From: Salinibacillus aidingensis
GTDB lineage: Bacteria; Bacillota; Bacilli; Bacillales; Alkalibacillaceae
Direction of reading: 5' to 3'
DNA: 64,000 bases
NCBI RefSeq assembly: GCF_039522525.1
Contig: NZ_BAAADO010000008.1
Span: 36,559-100,558 of the forward strand
Shown: piece after piece, positions 43,433-51,744 of the stretch
How positions within the stretch are numbered: the stretch's first letter is position 1
Layout: each line of letters opens with the position of its first letter
Position numbers and translations under genes: made by a program
The notes under the pieces: model-generated
Database searches by the model: none
The model's input: the letters and a program-made list of their open reading frames with translations, nothing else
What the model was told of the DNA's origin: nothing

Positions 43433-44716
43433 ATGTTAGACTTAAAATATTTACGAGATCATTATGATGAAGTAAAAGAAAAACTTGCTCATCGCGGAGA
43501 GGATTTAACCGATCTGGATAAATTCGGTGAATGGGATGAAAAGCGCAGAGAATTAATCCGTGAGAGTGAAGAACTAAAGGCGAAGCGAAATGATGTTTCT
43601 AAACAGATTTCCGAACTAAAGAAAGAGAAAAAAGACGCAGAACCCATGATTAAGGAAATGCGAGAAGTGGGAGGCAAAATTAAAGAGCTGGATCAGGAAC
43701 TGAAAGATGTGGAAGAAAACCTGGACACTCTGCTAATGTCGATTCCAAATATTCCGCATGAAAGTGTACCCATCGGTGAGGATGAGGATGATAATGTTGA
43801 GGTCCGTACCTGGGGAGAGGTTCCTCAATTCGGATTTGAGGCAAAACCGCATTGGGATTTGGCTGTTGATTTAAATATGATCGATTTTGAACGGGCAGCA
43901 AAGATTACAGGCAGCCGTTTTGCCTTTTATAAAGGATTAGGGGCCAGACTGGAACGTGCGTTAATTAACTTTATGATGAACCTCCATGTGGATGAGCACG
44001 GCTATTTGGAAGCTATGCCTCCATATATGGTCAATCGGGACAGTTTATTAGGAACAGGACAACTGCCAAAATTTGAAGAGGATTTATTTAAAATAGCTGA
44101 TTGGGATGGTTATTACTTAATTCCAACAGCAGAAGTGCCCGTAACGAATTATCACCGGGATGAAATCTTAAGTGAAGAGGACCTGCCAAAGAAGTTTGCC
44201 GCTTATAGTGCCAATTTCCGTTCAGAAGCAGGCTCAGCCGGTCGTGATACCAGAGGGTTAATCCGTAGGCATCAGTTTAATAAAATTGAGCTGGTTCATC
44301 TTGCTAAACCAGAGGAATCCTATGAGGTGCTGGAAGAGTTAACCGGGCATGCAGAGAAGGTACTTCAGTTATTAAAGCTTCCATACCGCGTGATGAACAT
44401 GTGTACCGGCGACTTAGGTTTCACAGCTGCGAAAAAGTACGACATTGAAGTATGGATGCCAAGCTCTGATACGTACCGTGAAATTTCTTCCTGCTCGAAT
44501 TTTGAGGATTTTCAGGCCCGCCGCGCTAGAATACGTTTCCGCCGTGGACAAAAGGGTAAGCCGGAATTTGTTCATACATTAAACGGATCCGGATTGGCAG
44601 TTGGCCGTACGATGGCAGCCATTATCGAGAATTATCAGCAGGAGGATGGCTCCATCTTAATCCCTGAGCCATTACGTCCTTATATGGGCAACCGTGAATA
44701 TATTAAAGCGGAATAA
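43433..44716 (+). CDS. serS: Seryl-tRNA synthetase
   Basis: Charges tRNA-Ser. 427 residues from ATG 43433; the ATG at 43415 lies in the AAGGAGGA site. N-terminal long coiled-coil arm (about 27-105), class II core with TAEVPVTNYHRDEI, FRSEAGSAGRDTRG motif 2 and GSGLAVGRTMAAI motif 3. Controlled by the T-box upstream; tRNA-Ser follows about 220 nt later. Confidence 0.98.
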   Translation: MLDLKYLRDHYDEVKEKLAHRGEDLTDLDKFGEWDEKRRELIRESEELKAKRNDVSKQISELKKEKKDAEPMIKEMREVGGKIKELDQELKDVEENLDTLLMSIPNIPHESVPIGEDEDDNVEVRTWGEVPQFGFEAKPHWDLAVDLNMIDFERAAKITGSRFAFYKGLGARLERALINFMMNLHVDEHGYLEAMPPYMVNRDSLLGTGQLPKFEEDLFKIADWDGYYLIPTAEVPVTNYHRDEILSEEDLPKKFAAYSANFRSEAGSAGRDTRGLIRRHQFNKIELVHLAKPEESYEVLEELTGHAEKVLQLLKLPYRVMNMCTGDLGFTAAKKYDIEVWMPSSDTYREISSCSNFEDFQARRARIRFRRGQKGKPEFVHTLNGSGLAVGRTMAAIIENYQQEDGSILIPEPLRPYMGNREYIKAE

Positions 44717-44813
44717 AAGAAATCTGTACAGGTAAAGCAAGTATTCTGCAAGCAGCCCTATGGATGAAATGGTTCATGGGGCTTATGATTTGGGCTATTA
44801 GAGCATTCTTTCG

Positions 44814-44845
44814 GGAGTTGGAGTATAGACTCTTCCCTTTTACAA
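44814..44845 (+). terminator. Weak terminator candidate after serS
   Basis: GGGAGTTGGAGT folds with ACTCTTCCC (imperfect), then TTTTAC. Lies between serS and the tRNA-Ser promoter. Confidence 0.4.
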
Positions 44846-44888
44846 AACCCTCATAAATTGTATGAAAAATAAAACTTCTCTTTCCCCC

Positions 44889-44917
44889 TTGCAGAATAAA
44901 AAAGGGTATGATATATT
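44889..44917 (+). promoter_or_regulatory. tRNA-Ser promoter
   Basis: TTGCAG (44889-44894), 17-nt spacer, TATATT (44912-44917), 17 nt before the tRNA 5' end. Confidence 0.75.
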
Positions 44918-44933
44918 ATCATAGTGTCATTAA

Positions 44934-45026
44934 GGAGGAGTACCCAAGTCCGGCTGAAGGGATCGGTCTTGAAAACCGACAGGGGTGTCAAAGCCCGCGG
45001 GGGTTCGAATCCCTCCTCCTCCGCCA
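44934..45026 (+). tRNA. tRNA-Ser (TGA)
   Basis: 93 nt with CCA encoded. Acceptor GGAGGAG/CTCCTCC, discriminator G, anticodon stem TCGGT/ACCGA, loop CTTGAAA giving TGA, and the long variable arm of class II tRNAs. Confidence 0.97.
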
Positions 45027-45068
45027 TAAAATCAGCGTATAAATATTGGAGATATAACGGAAACAAGG

Positions 45069-45100
45069 AAATCGTTACTTTGGGTAACGATTTTTTTTTT
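45069..45100 (+). terminator. tRNA-Ser terminator
   Basis: AAATCGTTAC pairs with GTAACGATTT around TTTGG, then a run of Ts. Confidence 0.9.
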
Positions 45101-45111
45101 ATTATATAATT

Positions 45112-45148
45112 GTAAAAAAATCCGCTTAATCTTTTAGATAAGCGGATT
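45112..45148 (-). terminator. dck terminator
   Basis: AATCCGCTTA (45119-45128) with TAAGCGGATT (45139-45148). On the minus strand seven Ts follow. Confidence 0.88.
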
Positions 45149-45173
45149 AATTAACGTATATAACGTATATAGA

Positions 45174-45878
45174 TTATTCGACAAAATTCGGGTGGTGACA
45201 GGCACCACTACCAGTGTATTTACGGGAATGCTGGATGAAATGTCCGATTCGCTCCAAGATCGGCTCAATGGACGTTTGATCATTAATAATATCGTAATCA
45301 GCAATGTTAATTCGCATCACCGGGCAGGCATTGAAGTCATTAATCCAGGCCTGATAACGGTCGTACATTTCCTTCCAATAATCCACAGGGGTCTGCTGTT
45401 CCATAGGACGACCACGTTTTTGAATTCGATCCAAAATATGATCAAAGGATCCCTCTAAATAAATGAGCAGATCCGGATGAGGAAAGTATGGGGTCATCAC
45501 CATAGAATCAAATAAACTTTTATAGGTCTGATAGTCTGTTTCCGACATCGTGCCTTTTTCATAATGCATCTTGGCAAAAATTCCGGTATCTTCATAAATG
45601 GAGCGGTCCTGAACAAATCCGCCGCCATATTCAAAGATCTTTTTTTGTTCCTTAAAGCGCTCGGCTAAGAAGTAAATTTGTAAGTGAAAGCTCCAGCGTT
45701 CAAAGTCATCATAAAACTTATCCAAATAGGGATTGGCATCGACCTTTTCAAAGGACGTTTTAAAGTTTAAAGCATTGGCTAATGCATTTGTCATCGTTGA
45801 CTTTCCGACCCCTACCGTTCCTGCGATGGTGATGACTGAATCGTTAGGGATATTCAGGCGATGATTTCCGTTCGTCAT
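45174..45878 (-). CDS. dck: Deoxyadenosine/deoxycytidine kinase
   Basis: Salvages deoxyadenosine and deoxycytidine by 5'-phosphorylation. 234 residues. P-loop GTVGVGKSTMTN (about 20-31), ERWSFHLQIYFLAERF, QDRSIYEDTGIF and the lid KRGRPMEQQ. The C-terminus runs about 17 residues past the B. subtilis end, and these include SGACHHP, read from a palindrome (45192-45208). Start codon overlaps dgk by four bases, so dgk-dck are coupled, in the same order as in B. subtilis. Confidence 0.95.
   Translation of the reverse strand: MTNGNHRLNIPNDSVITIAGTVGVGKSTMTNALANALNFKTSFEKVDANPYLDKFYDDFERWSFHLQIYFLAERFKEQKKIFEYGGGFVQDRSIYEDTGIFAKMHYEKGTMSETDYQTYKSLFDSMVMTPYFPHPDLLIYLEGSFDHILDRIQKRGRPMEQQTPVDYWKEMYDRYQAWINDFNACPVMRINIADYDIINDQTSIEPILERIGHFIQHSRKYTGSGACHHPNFVE
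45192..45208. repeat. Short palindromic repeat in dck 3' end
   Basis: GTGGTG (45192-45197), ACAGG, CACCAC (45203-45208). It is translated into the last residues of Dck. I recall similar palindromes at gene ends in Bacillaceae, but cannot check. Confidence 0.5.
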
Positions 45879-46516
45879 AACACGGCTTCCCCCTCTTTTA
45901 ATGACTTTTCCACCTTTTTCAGGACGTATTCCAAGTCTTCCTGTCTATTTACAAAATCCAGCTCATCACCATTAAAGCGGACCACTGGAATTTCCGGGTT
46001 TTCCGTTTCAAACTGATTCATAAATACTTCATAATCATGAGATAACTGTTCTAAATAAGATGCTTGTATATTTTGTTCCAAAGAACGCCCCCGTTTACGG
46101 ATTCGCTCTAAAAAAGTATCTAAGCTTGCATGTAAATATATCATAATATTAGGCCTTGGCATATCATCAGTTAAAATATGGAAAATCTGATTGTATTTAT
46201 CATACTGGTGGTCTTTAAGTGTACGTTTTGCAAAAATCATATTCTTGGAAATATGATAATCGGATACAACAGGCTTGCCCTGCTTCAAGTATTTTCGATC
46301 AATATCCTCCAGCTGCTTATACCGATTGCACAGGAAGAACATCTCGGTTTGAAAGCTCCACTCCTCAATGTTATCGTAAAATTTCCCGAGAAATGGATTC
46401 TCCTCTACAATTTCCTTTAATAAGTGAAATTGAAAATGGGCATTGATCTTTTTTGCCAAAGAGGTTTTTCCGACTCCAATTGGACCTTCAACAGCAATAA
46501 AAGGTATTTGTCCCAT
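45875..46516 (-). CDS. dgk: Deoxyguanosine kinase
   Basis: Phosphorylates deoxyguanosine. 213 residues from ATG 46516 after GAAGGGAG; the open frame extends to 46723 but has no site. P-loop VEGPIGVGKTSLAKK (about 9-23), EEWSFQTEMFFLCNRY, DYHISKNMIFAK and KRGRSLEQN. Partner gene dck follows with a four-base overlap. A Noc-box-like site is inside. Confidence 0.95.
   Translation of the reverse strand: MGQIPFIAVEGPIGVGKTSLAKKINAHFQFHLLKEIVEENPFLGKFYDNIEEWSFQTEMFFLCNRYKQLEDIDRKYLKQGKPVVSDYHISKNMIFAKRTLKDHQYDKYNQIFHILTDDMPRPNIMIYLHASLDTFLERIRKRGRSLEQNIQASYLEQLSHDYEVFMNQFETENPEIPVVRFNGDELDFVNRQEDLEYVLKKVEKSLKEGEAVL
46381..46394. other. Possible Noc-binding site in dgk
   Basis: ATTTCCCGAGAAAT differs from the B. 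subtilis Noc consensus ATTTCCCGGGAAAT at one base. Confidence 0.4.
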
Positions 46517-46697
46517 GGTTTCGCTCCCTTCAACTACATCGCTCAGTGTCCATGTTTCTACAAAAATAGACAGATTATATTTTATCATAGATACACCGGT
46601 CGTGACATAAGAATAAAAATGCAATTTATGCAGGATTTTAAATCGATATTTGTGCTGCTGCAGGAAGGGGAGAACAGGCCATTTCCGCTTTTTGTTC

Positions 46698-46726
46698 TTG
46701 ACATTTTCACACATTCCTTGCATAAT
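46698..46726 (+). promoter_or_regulatory. proC promoter
   Basis: TTGACA (46698-46703), 17-nt spacer, CATAAT (46721-46726). Confidence 0.7.
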
Positions 46727-46734
46727 ACTATAAA

Positions 46735-47025
46735 ATATACTGAATAATGATAAGCTGTGAACAGGCCAGTAGATAATGGCTCGGGTGAAAAGAGATTGGA
46801 ATTCACCGGCTGAAAGATTCCATCACCTGGAGATTATCGAAACCTACCTGGGAGCTATCAGGGCGATAAACCTTGATCGCAAGCCTAGCGTTACAGGCTG
46901 GAGAGGACATCTTTAAAACGGAAATCTTTGTCTAAACGTTTCCCTTTTTTTCAGATGTCAATTCAAGGTGGTACCGCGGAGTCAGCCCATTCCGTCCTTA
47001 ACGTAAGGATGGAGTGGGTTTTTTA
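46735..47025 (+). promoter_or_regulatory. T-box riboswitch, proC
   Basis: T-box AAGGTGGTACCGCGG, followed by terminator CCCATTCCGTCCTT / AAGGATGGAGTGGG with TTTTTT. The specifier candidate is CCT (46843-46845) in GAAACCTACC, a Pro codon. Uncharged tRNA-Pro should switch on proC. Confidence 0.92.
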
Positions 47026-47084
47026 AATGATGGAATGTTGAACTTTGTTTGTTTTGGATATAAACAATTTTAGGAGGAAAAAAG

Positions 47085-47909
47085 ATGGTTAATAAAATTG
47101 CTTTTGTAGGTGCAGGTGCCATGGCCGAGTCGATACTATCCGGAATTCTGAATAAGCAGGTCATTCGTCCGGAGCAGGTTTATGTGACCAATAAAGAGGA
47201 TCAGGAACGCTTAAAACATATGAAATCGACCTATGGGGTAAAAACTTTAAGCGAAAAAAGGGAAGTTGTGGCAGATGCGGATATGGTCATCCTTGCTATG
47301 AAACCAAAGGATGTTACGGATGCCATTGAATCGATAAGAGAATTCGTTTCAGAGGATCAGATGGTTGTATCTGTATTAGCCGGAATTTCAACTTCTTATA
47401 TAGAATCAGAATTAGGGAAAGAGGTTTCGGTGATTCGTGCCATGCCGAACACATCAGCATCCATTGGTTTTTCTGCGACAGCCATTGCAGCCGGAACCTA
47501 TGCAAATGCTGCTCAAATGGATATGGTTCAGGAGCTGTTTCAAACCATAGGTACGACGACGGTTGTAGATGAGGATGACTTGCATGTAGTCACAGGTTTA
47601 TCCGGAAGCGGTCCGGCGTACATTTATTATTTAGTAGAGGCGATGGAAGCAGCCGCAAAGGAATCAGGCCTGAAAGAGGATATTTCAAAGGAGTTAATTG
47701 TGCAAACTCTAGTAGGAGCAGCTGAAATGCTGAAAAATACGGAATCAAGTCCTGAAGAGCTCCGTCAAAATATCACCAGCCCAGGCGGAACCACGCAGGC
47801 AGGACTCGAAACCCTGAAAAAATACAAGTATCAGGAAGCCTTGATGGAATGTGTGAAAAATGCAAAAGAGCGTTCAATAGAGCTGGGAAGACCTTATCAG
47901 CGGGTTTAG
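47085..47909 (+). CDS. proC: Pyrroline-5-carboxylate reductase
   Basis: Last step of proline synthesis, NAD(P)H-dependent. 274 residues. Rossmann motif FVGAGAMAESILSGI (about 6-20), RAMPNTSASIG, and the C-terminal SGSGPAYIYYLVEAMEAAA and SPGGTTQAGL. ATG with AGGAGG upstream. Controlled by the Pro T-box in front. Not at this place in B. subtilis. Confidence 0.97.
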   Translation: MVNKIAFVGAGAMAESILSGILNKQVIRPEQVYVTNKEDQERLKHMKSTYGVKTLSEKREVVADADMVILAMKPKDVTDAIESIREFVSEDQMVVSVLAGISTSYIESELGKEVSVIRAMPNTSASIGFSATAIAAGTYANAAQMDMVQELFQTIGTTTVVDEDDLHVVTGLSGSGPAYIYYLVEAMEAAAKESGLKEDISKELIVQTLVGAAEMLKNTESSPEELRQNITSPGGTTQAGLETLKKYKYQEALMECVKNAKERSIELGRPYQRV

Positions 47910-47920
47910 AGGTTATGTCA

Positions 47921-47992
47921 GGGCCTGGGCAGAAGTAAGTATGGAGCAGTAAAAGTCTCATGCGCGAGTACAACTGCTTATGCTCCAGGCCC
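47921..47992. repeat. Long imperfect hairpin after proC
   Basis: GGGCCTGG (47921-47928) pairs with CCAGGCCC (47985-47992); inside, AGCAGT (47945-47950) pairs with ACTGCT (47973-47978). There is no T run, so it is not a standard terminator. Confidence 0.55.
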
Positions 47993-48115
47993 ACACCAAA
48001 GGGAGATGATTCAGACTGTCATCAGAATGTTTTTAAGTGGACCCTGCTTTTTAGATCAATCCTATCCCTTTTCAATTGGAGTATTATTTTGTATAATAAA
48101 TAATGTTTTCACTTT

Positions 48116-48188
48116 GGCTCCGTAGCTCAGGGGATAGAGCGTCGGTTTCCTAAACCGTGCGTCGCAGGTTCGAATCCTGCCGGGGCCG
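48116..48188 (+). tRNA. tRNA-Arg (CCT)
   Basis: 73 nt. Acceptor GGCTCCG/CGGGGCC (one G-U), discriminator G, anticodon loop TTCCTAA giving CCT (codon AGG), T-loop GTTCGAATC. CCA not encoded. Confidence 0.95.
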
Positions 48189-48208
48189 TTTAATAGAGAA
48201 AGTTTTTA

Positions 48209-48246
48209 AAGAAAGCCTGGTACATCTGTACTGGGCTTCTTTTTTG
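48209..48246 (+). terminator. tRNA-Arg terminator
   Basis: GAAAGCCTGGTACA folds with TGTACTGGGCTTC (imperfect), then TTTTTT. Confidence 0.8.
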
Positions 48247-48321
48247 TTATATATAATAGATTTTCTTGTAAATCTCCTGTAAGATTCAAATTAGAGACAG
48301 AAATTCAGGAGGTAAGCAACT

Positions 48322-49104
48322 ATGATCAAACTAATCGTCAGTGATTTAGACGGGACACTGCTAAGCTATCATAAAGGACTTCTCGAACGGGATAAGGAAG
48401 CCATTCTGCATGCTGTCGGCAATGGTACTGAATTTAGTGTCGCCAGTGGACGGATGGATGTGGAAATTAAAGAAGTGATGGGAATGATTGGTGCAACCGG
48501 TCACCGCATCAGTCAAAATGGCTCCTTTGTCTACTCAAAGGATGAGGAACGGATTTACGGTCAGGTGTTTTCCAAGAACGATGTGTTAGCCCTTTATCAA
48601 TTTTTGAATTCCATATATGCTCCTTTGACGATTTTTTCAGAGAATCAGGGATTTGTAAATGATGCAACCCGGCTAAAATCTGTAGATATGAGTCGCTTAT
48701 TTTTCCCGATTGAACTGGATACAAACCTTACAGATCGTATTCAAAAAGGCCTTGAGGTGTCAAAAATATCGGTAAACAGTGACCATACAGAATGGTTGAA
48801 GCGAATTCAGGCAAAGATTGAAGAACAATTTTCATTTATTGCGGATTCGTTTATTTCCGATCCGGAGTGTCTGGATATTATGCCAAAAGCGATTAATAAG
48901 GGAAAAGGTGTAAAAGCCATTATGGATGCTTATCACTTACTTCCTGAGGAAATTATGTGCATTGGCGACTCCTATAACGACATTTCCATGTTTCAATTAA
49001 CACCTCATAGCTATGTGATGAGTCAGGCCGATGAAGAAGTGAAAGCCTATGCTGCACATGAGGTCACTTATGTATATGAAGCATTGGAAGCACTGCATAA
49101 GTAA
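48322..49104 (+). CDS. Cof-type HAD hydrolase
   Basis: 260 residues. Motif I DLDGTLLSY (about 8-16), motif IV GDSYNDISMF, and C2 cap typical of Cof/YidA phosphatases that act on sugar phosphates or FMN. The substrate cannot be told. ATG with AGGAGG. Ends with a strong terminator; monocistronic. Confidence 0.9.
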   Translation: MIKLIVSDLDGTLLSYHKGLLERDKEAILHAVGNGTEFSVASGRMDVEIKEVMGMIGATGHRISQNGSFVYSKDEERIYGQVFSKNDVLALYQFLNSIYAPLTIFSENQGFVNDATRLKSVDMSRLFFPIELDTNLTDRIQKGLEVSKISVNSDHTEWLKRIQAKIEEQFSFIADSFISDPECLDIMPKAINKGKGVKAIMDAYHLLPEEIMCIGDSYNDISMFQLTPHSYVMSQADEEVKAYAAHEVTYVYEALEALHK

Positions 49105-49111
49105 ATAGATG

Positions 49112-49168
49112 AAAAAGCTGATTGCACAACGCACCTATTCGGTGGGGACCTGCAATCAGCTTTTTTTA
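49112..49168 (+). terminator. Terminator after HAD gene
   Basis: AAAAAGCTGATTGCA with TGCAATCAGCTTTTT, then more Ts; a 24-nt loop. Confidence 0.85.
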
Positions 49169-49197
49169 TTGTGATGGTTTAGTGCTTTAAAGTGGTG

Positions 49198-49210
49198 CGG
49201 GACAGTCCCG
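49198..49210. repeat. Short palindrome upstream of germination operon
   Basis: CGGGA-CAG-TCCCG preceded by GTGGTG, which resembles the head of the palindrome in dck. Confidence 0.35.
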
Positions 49211-49281
49211 AGGTATAATCTTTATTTCCCGGCAGAAACTATAAACTGCGATGAGTTATTGAGTCAAAGGGGTTTATATAC

Positions 49282-50634
49282 ATGTTTTCGTTTAAGAAAA
49301 GTGAAGTGGAGCGGGTTAAGCCGGTACTTGAAAAGCAGTTTAAAGCAACGGAGGATGCTCAGTTCAGAACGTTGTCGCTGGAAAATGACCAGGAGATTGA
49401 ACTGGTGTATATTCAGACAGTCATTGACAATGCCAACATTCATGAACAATTTTTTAAGCCCTTTTTTGAAATAAATGATGTAACAAGATATGAGTCCTAT
49501 TTAAAATCACTGCCGAATTTCAAGGAATTTAAAGATGAACAGGATACGGTTAAAGAAATGCTTCATGGCTCTGTCGTGATTTTTATTAAGGATCAAGTAT
49601 ATATCGTTGGATTCATTCATCAGGAAAACTCACAGGTGCTGGATGCGAGTGTGGAAACGACGATTTTAGGACCGCAGAAGGCCTTAAGTGAAAATATTTA
49701 TACCAATCTTAACCTTATTCGGCACCGCTACCATAAAAAAAGCTTAAGGGTTGAAAAGGCACCTGATATTGGCAGTAAGTCAAATATTCAGGTTTGTATT
49801 CTTTATGACGAAAAAGAGGCAGAGCCAAAAATAGTGGATCAGGTAAAGAAAAGACTGGATCAAGCGAACCGACCGATTGTACAGTCTGCCGGAGAATTGC
49901 ACAGAGCACTGACCAATAGGAAAAGGCGCATGTTCCCTACACTACTGGTAACCGAGAGACCTGATCGGATCGCTTATAATTTATCGCAGGGAAAGGTCAT
50001 TATTATGATTGAAGGAATCCCGTTTGTTTTGATTGGTCCCACGGTCTTTTATGATTTCATGAGTTCAATGGAGGATTTTTATCAGCCTTATTGGGTGTCT
50101 AAATTTCTCATTATATTGCGATATGTCGGTTTATTTATCAGTCTCTTTCTTCCATCTGCATACGTAGGCATTATTTCGTATAACCCCGAAGTACTGCGGA
50201 TTCAACTCGCTTTTTCCATCGCTGGCAGTCGTATGCCGGTTCCGTACCCTTCATACCTCGAAGTGTTATTTATGTTAATTATGATGGAAATGCTTGTAGA
50301 GGCATCGATTCGTCTTCCTAAAACGATCGGTCCTACCGCAACTACGGTTGGTGGTTTAATTTTAGGACAGGCGGCAACCGACGCCGGACTGGTTTCAAAC
50401 ATCATGATTATCATTGTGGCCGCCGTTGCTATATCCAATTTCATTATTCCGATTAATGAAATGAGCTTTGCGATGAGAGTTATGAAATATCTCCTGTTAC
50501 TGATTACGACTTTATCAGGATTGATTGGTCTTGTGCTGGGAACGGTTGGTCTTATTTATTACCTTGTTTATTTAGACAGCTTCGGAAAGCCCTATTTAAA
50601 ACTGTTTACGAGTCGTCAAAAGCAACATATATAG
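49282..50634 (+). CDS. Spore germination receptor subunit A (GerA family)
   Basis: 450 residues. A soluble N-terminal part (about 1-250) is followed by four or five transmembrane segments. Family signatures VASEASIRLPKTIGPT-like VEASIRLPKTIGPTAT, GGLILGQAATDAGLVSN and NRKRRMFPTLLVTERPD are seen. In the spore inner membrane it senses small-molecule germinants with the B and C subunits. ATG after AAAGGGG. First gene of a four-gene operon; the germinant cannot be told. Confidence 0.93.
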   Translation: MFSFKKSEVERVKPVLEKQFKATEDAQFRTLSLENDQEIELVYIQTVIDNANIHEQFFKPFFEINDVTRYESYLKSLPNFKEFKDEQDTVKEMLHGSVVIFIKDQVYIVGFIHQENSQVLDASVETTILGPQKALSENIYTNLNLIRHRYHKKSLRVEKAPDIGSKSNIQVCILYDEKEAEPKIVDQVKKRLDQANRPIVQSAGELHRALTNRKRRMFPTLLVTERPDRIAYNLSQGKVIIMIEGIPFVLIGPTVFYDFMSSMEDFYQPYWVSKFLIILRYVGLFISLFLPSAYVGIISYNPEVLRIQLAFSIAGSRMPVPYPSYLEVLFMLIMMEMLVEASIRLPKTIGPTATTVGGLILGQAATDAGLVSNIMIIIVAAVAISNFIIPINEMSFAMRVMKYLLLLITTLSGLIGLVLGTVGLIYYLVYLDSFGKPYLKLFTSRQKQHI

Positions 50635-50649
50635 GGAAGAAGGGATTCG

Positions 50650-51744
50650 GTGAGTCGCTACTTTTACTATTTAGTTATTCTGAATATGCTTGCGAATGTT
50701 GTAGCCCTGGTGCCCAGGATTTTAATTGAAGAACGGGTCAATGGTGTGGTGACTTCTTTAATGATTGCCATTATTATTACCCTGATTTATTGTCTTGTCT
50801 ATACAAATTCCATGCTTAAATTCCCCGGTCAGGGGCAGCCTGAAATCATTAAAAAATATACGCCAAAATGGTTTGCATCCGGTTATTTATTTTTTATTGG
50901 AATTTTGTATTTCCTCGGGACTTGGTTTGTTCTTTTATCCTTTATTGATATTACCAAGAGATTTATTAATCCGGAAATGCCTGCATTGTATATATCGGTT
51001 CTCTTTTTGTCCATTATTTGCCTGGGGGCTCTGATGAAGACAGAAAAAACCTTATATGCGCTTGAAATTATTATGATTATTAGCCTCCCGCTCATTACTG
51101 GGATCTTTTTAAAAGCATTTTTGAATGAACACATAAGCTGGGATGCCATCCGGATTGTTTTTACACATACGATTGAACCCCCTTCCAATACTAGTATTGG
51201 AGCTGGTGCTTATTCATTGGTGGGCTTTTATTTTATATCTATTTATAATCGAGTGCTGAAAAATAGAGTAGAAGGAATGGGAGTTTGGCGAATTGTGCTG
51301 ATTGGAATTGCCGGAACCATTAATATCTTCACCTCCCTTTTAGTCCCAATTGGCATGAATGGCATTGATGGAGCAGAGAATTATATTTATCCCTGGTTTT
51401 CAACGGCTGATGCCTTAAGAATGGAATTTGGCTTTATTGAAAGGGTACTCTATATTTTTCTTTTACTTTATATAGGCATTTCCATGATAAGTGCAACCAT
51501 TACCTGTCACATTGCAATGGAGCATGTCAGAAGTGTCCTTCCGGAGATAAAATGGAAGGAAGTAAAAATTGTGCCGGTCATGATGGCTATCCTTTTTTCG
51601 CTGGCTACCATTCTGGGTTACTTTTTTCTTAGTCAAGTTCAGGTTTATGAACTGGCAAAAATGTTTTTTTCTCTATTATTGTTTGCGGGCGCATTTTCGT
51701 GTGCGGTCTTGTTCTATGCAGTGAGGAGGTCTAAGCAGAAATGA
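50650..51744 (+). CDS. Spore germination receptor subunit B (GerAB family)
   Basis: 364 residues, ten predicted transmembrane segments, APC-superfamily fold of GerAB proteins, the likely germinant-binding subunit. GTG start 50650 after GAAGAAGGG. It ends in a four-base overlap with the C-subunit gene. Cys and Gly-rich motif ISATITCHIAMEHV near the end. Confidence 0.9.
   Translation: MSRYFYYLVILNMLANVVALVPRILIEERVNGVVTSLMIAIIITLIYCLVYTNSMLKFPGQGQPEIIKKYTPKWFASGYLFFIGILYFLGTWFVLLSFIDITKRFINPEMPALYISVLFLSIICLGALMKTEKTLYALEIIMIISLPLITGIFLKAFLNEHISWDAIRIVFTHTIEPPSNTSIGAGAYSLVGFYFISIYNRVLKNRVEGMGVWRIVLIGIAGTINIFTSLLVPIGMNGIDGAENYIYPWFSTADALRMEFGFIERVLYIFLLLYIGISMISATITCHIAMEHVRSVLPEIKWKEVKIVPVMMAILFSLATILGYFFLSQVQVYELAKMFFSLLLFAGAFSCAVLFYAVRRSKQK

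Noticed and set aside
44851..45066. 71-residue minus-strand ORF across tRNA-Ser
   Set aside because: It is the reverse translation of the tRNA-Ser gene (the EEEGFEPPRALTPL-type string is a common false ORF).
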